Assembly: GCA_030267965.1 (NCBI GenBank)
Contig: BRYA01000135.1
Location: 34,505-97,092 of the forward strand
Source: Triparma columacea
Taxonomy: Eukaryota; Sar; Bolidophyceae; Parmales; Triparmaceae
DNA: 62,588 bases
Direction of reading: 5' to 3'
The translations under genes were made by a program, and so were the position numbers. Below the pieces are notes generated by a model. It made no database searches, had not been told where the DNA came from, and worked only from the letters and a program-made list of their open reading frames with translations. Below are positions 32,825 to 42,394 of the stretch, piece by piece. The stretch's first letter is position 1. The number at the start of each line of letters is the position of its first letter.

Positions 32825-32891
32825 GCTGCCAAACAAATTGCCAACATCAGGACCCACCACCAAAGACACATTCCTTCCATCCCAAAGAAAA
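32825..32891. promoter_or_regulatory. Very short divergent promoter region of IF-2 and S1/P1 nuclease
   Basis: Only 67 bases lie between the IF-2 start codon and the inferred split start codon of the nuclease gene. No core element is claimed. Confidence 0.4.
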
Positions 32892-33879
32892 ATGTGAGCA
32901 TGGAGTTGCACTCCCCCCGGATTCCCCCCCCTGTTAGGATCGCCCGCAGTATATTGAACTTACAGAATACAACCTTCTTACCCTCACACCATCTCACAGG
33001 TTCAGGTTTGTGCTGCTGTTCCATTTCCTGGTTGTCCGAACATTTGCTTGGGGATCAACAGGACACGAGCTAGTCGCATGGGTCGCCACACAGATGGTTG
33101 CCCCGGAGACGGAAACCTGGATAGCTGACATTTTGGGAGCCGAAAATCTGACGAGTGTGGCTAATTGGGCCGACTCCATCACCAGGGAGGAGGTTTGGTC
33201 GCAGCCTTTACATTTCATCAACGTTGACGATACCTGCACGAGCGTCGAAAATTGTAAGTTCACGTACGAGCGCGATTGCTTGGACGACCAGTGCGTGGCG
33301 GGCTCCATCGCCAACTACACTTCCAGGTTGTTTGATTCTGAAGTTCACGATGACTACGAATCCCTAAAGTTTCTCGTCCACTTCATCGGGGACGTACATC
33401 AGCCGCTTCACTGTGCGAGGGCAAGCGACCTCGGGGGCAACAGGATCTCCCCCGTTCACTACGCCGTCGCCGGCCAGGGTGAAACGTGGGACCTGCACCA
33501 GATCTGGGACTTTGGAATCATCGAGAATCACGTTGAGAGCGTGGACGGGGGGGGGCAGGAGCTCATGGGGCTGATTGACGGCGGGAAATGGGCGGATGAG
33601 TTAGAGGAGTGGCTAGAATGCAGCGATGGGATGGACAAGGGCTGCCCGTCAGCTTGGGGTCAGGAGTCAGTGGAGTTCTCACTCGACTTTGCGTACGTGG
33701 ATCTTGACGGAAAACAGATCAAGGACGGGGATGATATTACACAGGAGTACGCGGAGGATCGTTGGGAGAAGGTTATTCAGAAGAGGCTCTTGCAGGGAGG
33801 TTATCGTCTTGCCGCTGTTTTGGATGCTGTCGCACGCACGCACGGGACAGAAAGCAGGAATAAAAACTACATTTCCTAA
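32892..33879 (+). CDS. S1/P1-type zinc nuclease, secreted
   Basis: Coding exons 32892-32893 and 33000-33879. The main exon has no in-frame ATG before the mature protein. A donor (AAAAAT then GTGAGC) and an acceptor (CTCACAG) would place AT next to G, building the start codon by splicing. This yields MFRFVLLFHFLVVRTFAW, a good signal peptide, directly before the mature WG start. The protein is about 293 residues. Zinc ligands and family motifs are present: WGSTGHELVAWVA, HFINVDD, HFIGDVHQPLHCARASDLGGN and TWDLHQIWD. These enzymes cut single-stranded DNA and RNA, often outside the cell or in vacuoles. An alternative start at 32823 in the same frame is possible but would bury the signal peptide. 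Confidence 0.85.
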
Positions 33880-33910
33880 CTCAAAACATGCCAAGCTTTC
33901 TTCTATTTTT

Positions 33911-35300
33911 CTACAGGATATCTTTCGTGTGTAGTCTCGGGTCGTTATCATACATAAATAAGTGCAAGTCGGGAGCCTGGTTGTTCACAATAACCTCGTC
34001 CCCCAGGTCCAAGTTGTGCAGAAGGTGTGATCCGTCGATGAAGATCCTCCCCTTCTGCGAATTCCACCTCAAGTGGAGGTTCGATTTGGAGTTGAGCATC
34101 CCCTGTGCCCTGTCCTGTATGTCCTGGGGGGTGTTCTTCTCCATCAAGTGCTCCCGCACGAGGTACTGGAGCTGGGGGCTGTGAATGTCCATGGGCCTAC
34201 CGCCGGCCGCGGCCATGGCGGCGGAGCTACCAGTGGCAGTAGATATCCAAAGTCCACTACTCCAAGCGTTGAATGAACGCTATGGTGGGAGGGTGAGCGA
34301 AGCGAGAGTGGTGGGAGACGTTGAGTGGGAGGAGTGAAGATGAGTTAGTTGGCATGTTAGAGTCCCGCTTCGCTTGTCACCTGCTTCGCTTTTGTCACCA
34401 GCCCTCCCCTTCGCCTTGTTCCCCCCCCCCCTCACCTTGATTTCATATATCTGGTTGTTGTACCTCGTAGTGTTCTCTCTAGGCTTGAACAGGTTCGGGT
34501 TCGCGTCCTCAAATATCCTCTTCCCCAAACCATCCCCTCCGCCGTCCCTAATGGGCGCAGCCATCTCTGAGAAGCTGCTCATCCCATTCTCCCTCAAGGG
34601 CGTCAACCAACCCATTCTAAATCTACTAACACTTGCGGGAACAGGATGCGATATAAGGAGGTCGTTCAACGCAGGGACAAGCCGAGTCTCCGAGAATGCG
34701 GACTTCACAGTGCACTGTATCCTCGTCCTAGAAGAGAGAGTCCCCCCCCCTCGGAGGACTGTAGCCACACCGTCAGCAAGGTTATTCGCAGTGAACATGC
34801 ACAGCGCGCCGTGGGATCGGCGCTCGTCTAACTTTCCATCGACCTTCTTCTCTTTAATGTCTGAGGGGTCAGAGTTGATACCAACCAAAGGGATGGACCC
34901 ATTGTCAAGGAAGTGGCCGCAACTCAGGACGGTGCCATCCCCACCGACTGCAACAACCAAATCAACGTCATACAAATGCTGCCTATCCAGGTCGACCCTG
35001 TTGACGCAATTGAAGTTGACGTCGCCATGCTGGGACTTCAAAGTGGAGATCAGATCAGTCACGCAAGCCTTGTGCTTGTTGTATCGGGACTCAAGCCTAC
35101 CCCAGCGCACGGCCTTGGGAGCAGAGCCACGGAGTTTCAATTGCGAATACTCTGGTGGGAGAAATGAGGAACGAGGAGTTGATAAATGAGGTGAATGCAA
35201 GGGTGAATGTTTGCAAAGCCGAAGCTCGAATCTCACCTTCAAAGGCTGTCTGCTTTATCACGATCAACAGGTTCTTGAATCGCGGCGCTGATAAAGCCAT
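33911..35300 (-). CDS. NAD kinase, NADK2-like
   Basis: Three exons in reading order 35237-35300, 34436-35151 and 33911-34279, joined in phases 1 and 0, about 382 residues. Junctions restore TAFE-EYSQLKL and YEIK-RSFNAWSSGLW. NAD kinase phosphorylates NAD to NADP. The GGDGT motif is present in DVDLVVAVGGDGTVLS, followed by GINSDP and, near the C-terminus, SSGLWISTATGSSAAM, as in the mitochondrial/peroxisomal NADK2 type. The N-terminus (MALSAPRFKNLLIVIKQ) is short and basic, weakly compatible with mitochondrial import. An Asn/Gly-rich loop lies in the middle. It is head to head with the SDR-type gene. Confidence 0.88.
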
Positions 35301-35351
35301 ATTCTATAAATCGAAAGGTTAGGTGCTTTGAGTTGCACTTTGTGAAAACCA
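35301..35351. promoter_or_regulatory. 51-bp divergent promoter region of NAD kinase and SDR-type gene
   Basis: The two start codons are 51 bases apart, the tightest spacing in the window. No motif is claimed. Confidence 0.4.
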
Positions 35352-36572
35352 ATGACTTGTTGCTCAATTTCTCAATTTGCTGAAATTTGTGGAGAGAAAA
35401 TTTCCTCAAACCTGTTGCCCCGTTGGCCCATGAACTTTGCGGCACACGTCATAACACTCTATTGTTGCATATTGAATGCAGTATTGAGTCTGACTCCTAG
35501 AGTGGCAGTGTTTGGAGGTTCAGGATTCGTAGGGAGCGAAGTATCCAGGTTACTTGTAGAAGCTGGCGTTGACCTAACAGTAATATCGAGGGCTGGAGGC
35601 CCGAGAGTGAAGCAGCGTTGGACGGATAAATGTAAATATATCGAAGCCGACATGCTCTCCTCCTCCCCCTCTACAATACCACTTGGGGAGATTGATATCG
35701 CTATCGCGTGCGTGGGCCACATGAGACCGAGTCCCAACTGGGATGGATTCTTTGGTCTGCACTACGACCAGCAGCAGCTCGAGCTCGATAACGGTTTGAT
35801 GACGGAGCGCATTGTGGAGGCAGCGAAAAAAGCGAGGGCACAGAGGTTTGTCTTTGTTAGTCTTTGGTCGCTATCGAAGTACGCCTTGTATGGTGCGCTT
35901 GAGGGGTACGTGTTGGGGAAAATCAGGGGCGAGGAGGCGGCCAGAAGGGCATTTCCGAATGCTTCAGTAATTGTGTCGCCTCATTTGATAGTAGGTGGCA
36001 AGCGCTTTGGAAAACTCGGGCGTATACTTCGAGCCTACACGAACAACCCTGGGGCGAAATTCTACAATAAGATGATGCGTGGGATGAAGGAGAAGGTGTC
36101 GGACTTTTGGCCCCAGGACGCAATTTCTGAGATCCAGAACACCCCCCCTTCCGACGTCACAGACGTCGCTAGGGCCGTGGTCGCCGCAGCTCTCAATGTA
36201 ACCTTGATTTTATCTCAAGAGGATGCCTATTCACCAGACGGAGGAGAAGTTTCCCCCCCCCCACCCGATGTGATTGACGGTTTCTTTTCGATAGTGCAGG
36301 CTGCAGAGCAAGCCTCTGACACAACACTCAAGGCAGCCGCCTCTACTATGGGCAGAAATACAAAAAACAACACAACAGCGGCAGTGACACTCCCTGCCTG
36401 CGACCTACCTTCAGACTTCGTTTCCGCCCCAACTTCCCACTACTCACCAAACGACGGAGCTTTATTTGGAGCAAAACCCCTCCTCTTCCCCCTCGCCCCT
36501 GCTCTCTCCGTTTTCGGGTTCTTTGTAGCGTTAATACTTGAATCGTACAAACACGCCCCACCACCAACCTAA
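35352..36572 (+). CDS. Atypical short-chain dehydrogenase / NAD(P)-binding epimerase-like protein
   Basis: A single exon of 406 residues. A Rossmann start, RVAVFGGSGFVGSEVSRLLV, follows a hydrophobic leader. Either the ATG at 35352 or the later one at 35430 (MNFAAHVITLYCCILNAVLS) could be used, and the second gives a cleaner signal peptide. Further features are IDIAIACVGHMRP, RFVFVSLWSLSKYALYG (Ser and YxxxK-like region altered) and SVIVSPHLIVGGKRFGKLGR. Such atypical SDRs include complex I NDUFA9 and plastid RNA-binding CSP41 relatives. A C-terminal hydrophobic helix (LFPLAPALSVFGFFVALIL) could anchor it. The substrate is unknown. Confidence 0.7.
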   Translation: MTCCSISQFAEICGEKISSNLLPRWPMNFAAHVITLYCCILNAVLSLTPRVAVFGGSGFVGSEVSRLLVEAGVDLTVISRAGGPRVKQRWTDKCKYIEADMLSSSPSTIPLGEIDIAIACVGHMRPSPNWDGFFGLHYDQQQLELDNGLMTERIVEAAKKARAQRFVFVSLWSLSKYALYGALEGYVLGKIRGEEAARRAFPNASVIVSPHLIVGGKRFGKLGRILRAYTNNPGAKFYNKMMRGMKEKVSDFWPQDAISEIQNTPPSDVTDVARAVVAAALNVTLILSQEDAYSPDGGEVSPPPPDVIDGFFSIVQAAEQASDTTLKAAASTMGRNTKNNTTAAVTLPACDLPSDFVSAPTSHYSPNDGALFGAKPLLFPLAPALSVFGFFVALILESYKHAPPPT

Positions 36573-36639
36573 TCATCAGAATAACTATATTTTCATGCTT
36601 TCATATATAAGAACGACCTATTCTATTTTACACACGGGC

Positions 36640-39095
36640 TTAAGCGATGGCGAATTCCTTGAACTCTTTGACGTCTCCGAGCATCTCATTCGTCCCCTGA
36701 ATGGCTGGTCTGACATATCCCTCCCGTTTCTCCTCCTCAGTGGCGTGATCAAAGACATCGACCTGGATGAGGTGGTCCCTCACGGCCTCGGCCTCGTCCA
36801 GGATGGCCTGCTCATCAACAGTAGCCCCCCTCTTCTCCTTCCTCAGCTGGGCGGAAATCTCGTCGGCCTTACATACGAGGGGAAGGGCGCGGATGAGCTC
36901 GGACACCTGGTGGGACTCACCCTCAGGAGCCATGTAAACGTGCTCAGTGAGCATGTCTCTGAATCCTGAGGGCTTTGTCACAAGCTCGGCGACCCTCTTG
37001 GTCAGGGCATCATCGGGCTTCTTGTAGGGCCTGGTAAGCCCCCCAAGAGGGTAGCAGGCCACCCCCATGACTGCGGAGGCGACACCTCCGAGAGGTCCGG
37101 GGAAGTTATCCTTGGCCTCAGAGAGAGCCTGCTGGGCCTCATACTCGAGCCTTAACATGGCATGCTCGGTGACGGCCTCAAGTCCCTCCATCCCCCTGTT
37201 GTTGTGATAGTAGTGAAGAGTGGAGTAGCCAAGGAAGATGGCTCCCATGGCGTCACTCAGCCTACCCATGAGGAGCTCCTCGAACTTGAGCTTGCCACCC
37301 AGGGTGAAGCAAAGATCAGCGGTGAGGGCAAAGTTGGCGGAGAGGCGGAGGAGCTGGTCCTCGTGGTGCTTGAGAAGGGCGTCGCCGTCCAGGTAGGCAC
37401 CCTTGGAACGGGTTTTGACCTGGGCGGTAGACTTGACGCCGCGCCCTATGGAGAGGGCGAAGTTCTCGAGTCCATGGCCTATGACCTTCTTGAGCTGAGT
37501 TCCGAACTGCAAGAGGGGTGGGGATGGGGTAAAGGAGGTTAGTTAATATTATATATATACCATTTAAGTCCATGTACTCCAACCTTCCTCACCTGGTCCA
37601 CGGCCTCGGGCTTGTCGCTCTGGAGGGCGTAAATGAGCTCGAGCATGTGGGGGTGGCAGCGGGTTAGACCCTGGCCGATGATCTGGAAGGACCTCGTCAT
37701 GATGTTGGCTCCCTCGACGGTGATGGCGATGGGGATGGACATGTAGGCATTTCCAACGAAATTTCGATCTCCGAGGACGATGGCAGATCCGGCGGCGATG
37801 TCCATGCCCTTCTCTATGATGCGGCGACCGCGCTCCGTGCAGTTCTGCTTCATGATGGAGGAGATTACCATGGGGGCTTCGTGATTGTCGACGATAGCGT
37901 TCATGACGTCGCCGCCGGCGATGCAAACAAGTGAGTCAGAGGTACCCTCGGCGAGGGCCTCCTGGATTCCACCGAACTCAGCGATGGGAGTGCGGAACTG
38001 CTTCCTGACCCTGGAGTAAGCTCCAACGGCGGCGGCCATGGTGCGGCCTGCGCCAACCGAGGAGGCCGGGAGAGAGACTCCGCGGCCCTCAGCCAGGCAC
38101 TCGACAAACATGTGCCACCCGTAGCCCGCGCGCTCCTGGCCTCCGAGGATGCTCTCCATGGGCACCCAGACGTCCTCCCCCTCGACGGTTCCGTTCATGA
38201 AGGCGGCGGAGAGGGGCATGTGGCGAGGTCCCATCCTGAGGCCCTCGTGGCCACGCTCGAGCAGAGCGACAGTGAAGCCCTCCTCGCCCTTCCCCTTGAG
38301 AAGGTTGTTGGGGTCCTTTAGGTCGATTCCGATTCCAACGACTCCGGCAACGGGGGCGAGGGTGATGTAGCGCTTCTTGAAGGTGGCACGAACGCCGAGG
38401 ACTCCGTCCCGCTCCTCAACTACCCCATAACTTCCAATGAGGGAGGTCGCGTCCGAGCCGGAGTGGGGGCCGGTGAGTCCAAAGCAGGGGATGAGGGTAC
38501 CGTCCGCAAGCCTGGGGAGAAAGTAATTCTGCTGAGCGTCAGTTCCGTAGCGAACGAGGAGCTCACCAGGGCCGAGGGAGTTTGGGACCGCGACCGTGGC
38601 GTTGGCATCGAAGCAGTGGGTGGCGAGCTTCGCTAGAACCGCAGAGACAGCAGCGGTGGAGAAGCCCTTCCCTCCCCACTCTTTGGGGATCTTCATGGCA
38701 AAGAAACCCTTGGTCCTCATCATGTCCCAAGCCTCTTTGGAGAAGTCCTTCTTCGTCATGACATCATGGTCGTTGAGGACGGCGCACAGCTCATTCACCT
38801 CGTTGTCCATGAACGACTGCTCCTCGGCGCTGAGGCCAGGCTTGTACGTATCAATTAGGTGCTGCAGGGACGGAGAGCCAGTGAAGATATCCCTATCAAA
38901 GCCGATAGTCCCGCAACCTAGAGCTACCTGTTCGGTCTGAGAAATTGGGGGCATGACGGATTTAGAAGCATTGTACATCATCTTGGTCAGGAACGTCCTC
39001 TTCTGAGGCTGGACAAGAACAGACTGTGAAGCTGCGGGGGCATTTTGTGCCAACAGGCGTTTTATCGCGTTGTTTGTTAATCTCTGAGACAGCAT
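36640..39095 (-). CDS. FadE-type acyl-CoA dehydrogenase, likely mitochondrial
   Basis: Two exons, 37593-39095 and 36640-37506, joined in phase 0 (EAVDQ-FGTQLKK), about 789 residues. This is close to bacterial FadE (about 814) and much longer than ordinary mitochondrial acyl-CoA dehydrogenases (about 400). Family parts: GFFAMKIPKEWGGKGFS, PCFGLTGPHSGSDATS (FAD/substrate region), GQERAGYGWHMFVECLAEGR, RKQFRTPIAEFGGIQE and the DUF1974 C-terminal domain (SANFALTADLCFTLGGKLKFEE split over two motifs). It oxidises acyl-CoA to enoyl-CoA in beta-oxidation. The first 45 residues (RLTNNAIKRLLAQNAP, then PQKRTFLTK) form a mitochondrial-type presequence. It converges with the SDR-type gene, 67 bases apart. 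Confidence 0.9.
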
Positions 39096-39566
39096 ACTCT
39101 AAATTGAGCGAATTAACGTGGGTAAAGTGTGGGTAACGTGTGAGATTATATAAATTGTTGCATGCGTTGAGGAGAAGAGGTATAAACATCAACTGCAATC
39201 GACCGATTTGACACTGGGATTCTCTGATAAAAACTTATTCAATACTTCACGTTTGGTGATTAAAAATATCACAAATGGGACAACGAATACTTTAACGTAT
39301 CCTCAATCAAACACGATAGCAGCAGGATACTCAAGGCATGAGAGCTCACCATCAGACAAATATGAGCATCGATCCGCCGGCCGAACCAAGAAGAAGTCTA
39401 GACCTGGGACCTGGAAAGGAGTCCTGGAAGAAATTGGAAGAGACATCAAAAAACCAACTTTATCTAAACTTCGTTAAAAGTTCTCTTTCGAGTTTCAAAA
39501 CCTCTTCACCAAAGAAGTTTTTGACACTGAAATTACGCCATCATTCCTCCTGTCACTTTTTAGAAA
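39096..39566. other. Divergent intergenic region; doubtful ORF
   Basis: Promoter region between the FadE-type gene and the acetyltransferase gene. A short frame from the ATG at 39338 encodes hydrophilic sequence with no recognisable family, so it is not called. Confidence 0.4.
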
Positions 39567-40531
39567 ATGGTTCCGACACACTCCACCTTGAACCCACTGT
39601 TGAAAACAACCGTCCTGGTGTCTATCGGGACTGTAGTTCTTACACATGGCGCCATTTACGCAATCAACTGCATTTCATCTTCTTTGCGAGAAGCGAGAGA
39701 AGTGAACAAAATGTTGTCAAAGCGACGAAAGGCAGTCAAGAAAAAAAGCAAGGAGGTGAGAGAATTGGAGGAGAGCGAACCAAGGCGCGTACGCACAGGC
39801 TTACGCGGAGTTTACCAGGGGACGCGGAGAGTGGAACACATGGAGAAACGGGAATGGGAACGGGAACAGGAACGTTGCGCAAGAATATCGTGGCTAGTGG
39901 AACCAATTGTCTAACTCCCCTCCCCCCTTTTGCATAACTCCCCTCCCCCCTTTTGCAGGTTCAGAAGATGCTGGACTCGAAGCCTTACGCTGTGGACAAT
40001 TGCAAAATTCTTCAGGACATGCTGTTTGGCACCCACAAGCTTTGTCAGGAATACAACAGCGAGAACTGTTCGTCAAAAAAGGCCCGCCTGATCAAGGAGC
40101 TTCTCAACTTCCCCCCCGACAGCCCGCCTTACCTGGAGGCTCCGGTGTACTTTGACTACGGTGTCCACACAACTGTAGGCAAGAACTTCTTCTGCAACTT
40201 CAACTGTGTCTTCCTCGACTGCGCGAAGATATCCATCGGCGACAACGTATTCCTGGCCCCTAACGTTCAGCTCTACACCGCCGCTCACCCCCTGGACCAC
40301 AAGGAGAGGAGGGAGACGGAGTTCGCCAGGCCCATCACCATTGGCGACGACGTTTGGATCGGGGGGGGGAGCATCGTCTTGCCGGGGGTGGAGATTGGGA
40401 GCAGGGTCGTTGTGGCAGCGGGGAGCGTTGTCACTAAGAACGTCCCGTCGGACTGCGTCGTGGCAGGAGTTCCGGCCAGAGTACTTCCCACTTTGTCCCC
40501 TCCGTCGGCGGTGTCAAGGGTCTCCCACTAA
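39567..40531 (+). CDS. Membrane-anchored maltose/galactoside O-acetyltransferase-like protein
   Basis: Two exons, 39567-39755 and 39959-40531, joined in phase 0, about 253 residues. The first exon gives a hydrophobic anchor (TTVLVSIGTVVLTHGAIYAI) and a Lys-rich helix. The second begins like the Maa domain of sugar O-acetyltransferases (MLDSKPYAVDNCKI, then LCQEYN). It continues with left-handed beta-helix repeats: YFDYGVHTTVGKNFFCNFNC, ISIGDNVFLAPNVQLYTAAHP (catalytic His), RPITIGDDVWIGGGSIVLPG and AAGSVVTKNVPSDCVVAG. Members acetylate sugars using acetyl-CoA. The bacterial enzymes are soluble; here the domain appears tethered. The acceptor is unknown. Confidence 0.82.
39910..39958 (+). repeat. 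Tandemly duplicated 3' splice-site tract
   Basis: The end of the acetyltransferase intron has two adjacent copies of AACTCCCCTCCCCCCTTTTG-like sequence. The first ends TGCAT and the second TGCAG, so only the second can serve as acceptor. Confidence 0.75.
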
Positions 40532-40671
40532 ACGTCGTGATCGCTGCCTTCACAAGGCTCCTCGTGAAGCTGACCGGTTCGGGGAGCTCTAAAAATTAGA
40601 TAGACAAACAAAAAAGTAAAAGTCATTTCTCATTTTTTGTTCTGGTCCTTCCCCATTCGTTCATTTCCAGT

Positions 40672-42168
40672 ATGATACCAAGAGTGAGTTTAGCGCCTGC
40701 CCCCCCATCTCCCCCGACTCTAAACACCACTTTGTAACCATTCAATCCCCTCCCCCCCCTCTAATTCCCCCCCTTCACTCCAAATCCTCACCCAACTCCC
40801 CGATGCCCCGCTGATCGCACGATCCACCACCTGCCAGGCCATACCTCTCTTGCTTATCGTCATCGTGGTCCTGGCCGCCTCGGTCGGGGCCGATATTATC
40901 GAGAGCGCTTCGTTCACGGCGCCGTTCGACGATGTGGGTAGTAGTGGAAAGAGGATGATTGAAGGATGGACTGCCTCGGGCGATACTGACATCAAGCAAA
41001 ATTTTGTTAGACTGACAACAGACCGGCAATCGAAGCGGGGCACCCTGTGGAGTAAGAGCCCAGTGGGCGCCTTCAAGGAGATCTCGGCCATCCTCACTTT
41101 CAGGATCTCTGGTCAGGGCAAAAAGCTCTTCGGGGATGGAATTGGCCTCTGGCTCACCCAATTCAATAGGCAGCAGCAGGGGAATCTGCACGGAATCGAC
41201 GGAAAGTTCGTCGGAATTAGCGTGATTATCGACACCTTCAAGAACGTGGAGCACGGGGGGAAGCACAGGGACGTCACCATCTTGGTCAACAATGGAGAGG
41301 AGGAGGTGAGTTTATGTATGTATTGGATATGTTTTTGTGTTTATGGACATGGATATATATGGATTTACCCTCCCAAAGCAAGCCAAGAAATTGTCTCACC
41401 CCTTCGTTTCTACCTCAGATTACAATCGGAGACGACGAGAACCCCATCGGTTGCAACGTCGATGGGCTCCGCTACCATGAAGACAGGGACGACTTCTCCG
41501 TCTTCAACACCTCCCGCCTTCGTCTCCTCCTCAACGAGAATAGATTGATTGTCGAGGTCGACGCCAAGAACACCAACGAGTGGCAGACTTGTGGCACCGT
41601 GTCCAACCTCAAGAAGAGGCTCCCTAAGGGCTTCCTCGAGAAGGCCAGGTTCGGACTTTCTGGAACCACTGGACAGCTCGCAGACAACCACGACGTCCTC
41701 TCCCTCCTTGTCCACGACTCCCACTCTGAGGGGAAGGTCTTCTCCGTCCAGCAGCACGAGGAGAATGAGTCCGTTGACGAGCTCCAGAAGATCGTCCACG
41801 ACCTCGAGCACAAGCTCACCAGCATCACAGAGAAGCTCCAGAACACAATCGAGAAGCTCCAGCAGCAGGAGAGTCTAGTCGAGGACAGGGTTAAGGTCCT
41901 CGAGGGAACCCTCCTTGACGGAGTTAACAGCAAGATGGAAAAACGCATTAACAACCTCGAGAAACAGCTGGACAGGAAGATGCAGCGCCAAGTCAACAAA
42001 CAGGCCAAGCGAATCAACGACGACATGGACGCCCTCAGGGACGGCTTCGACGGAATCGACAACGGTGGATGGAAGACTCCCTTTTTCTTCCTAATCCTCA
42101 TTGTTTTTGCCGTCGGCTTCTGGGGTTACAGGCACTACAGGAAATTAATCAAAAGCCACCTTCTTTGA
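40672..42168 (+). CDS. L-type lectin cargo receptor (ERGIC-53/VIP36-like)
   Basis: Three exons, 40672-40683 (12 nt, MIPR), 40838-41305 and 41419-42168, all joined in phase 0, about 409 residues. Together they give the signal peptide MIPRAIPLLLIVIVVLAASV. The lectin-like domain has IIESASFTAPFDDVG, WTASGDTDIKQNFVRLT, GRL-like RQSKRGTLWSKSP, FGDGIGLWLTQ and FVGISVIIDTFKN. The second half of the domain has RLRLLLNENRLIVEVD and LPKGFLEKARFGLSGTTGQ. A coiled coil follows (SVDELQKIVHDLEHKL, DRVKVLEGTL) and one membrane span (TPFFFLILIVFAVGFWGY) with a short basic cytoplasmic tail. Such proteins ferry glycoproteins from ER to Golgi. The C-terminal LL may act as a sorting signal, by inference. Confidence 0.85.
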
Positions 42169-42394
42169 ACAAGGAAAAGGGACGGGGTCGCGGAAATGCG
42201 CGAGGCTGTGTAATACAATTTCGAATAGTTTAAAAAAGGAAACAAAGAGGTGCATTCCCGCTCCTAAGCTTTCTAAGAAAATGGAATGTGTCTTGGTGTT
42301 CTTCATCTTCTGATCCTGATCAGCCTGCCTTTATTTGTTCCAAGCAGTCAAATTCCCAACTCCCTAAAACCCCTCACCCACACAAACACCCCGC

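Noticed and set aside
39208..39477. Plus-strand ORF upstream of the acetyltransferase
   Set aside because: It has no ATG at its start, and overlapping frames give equally plain sequence.
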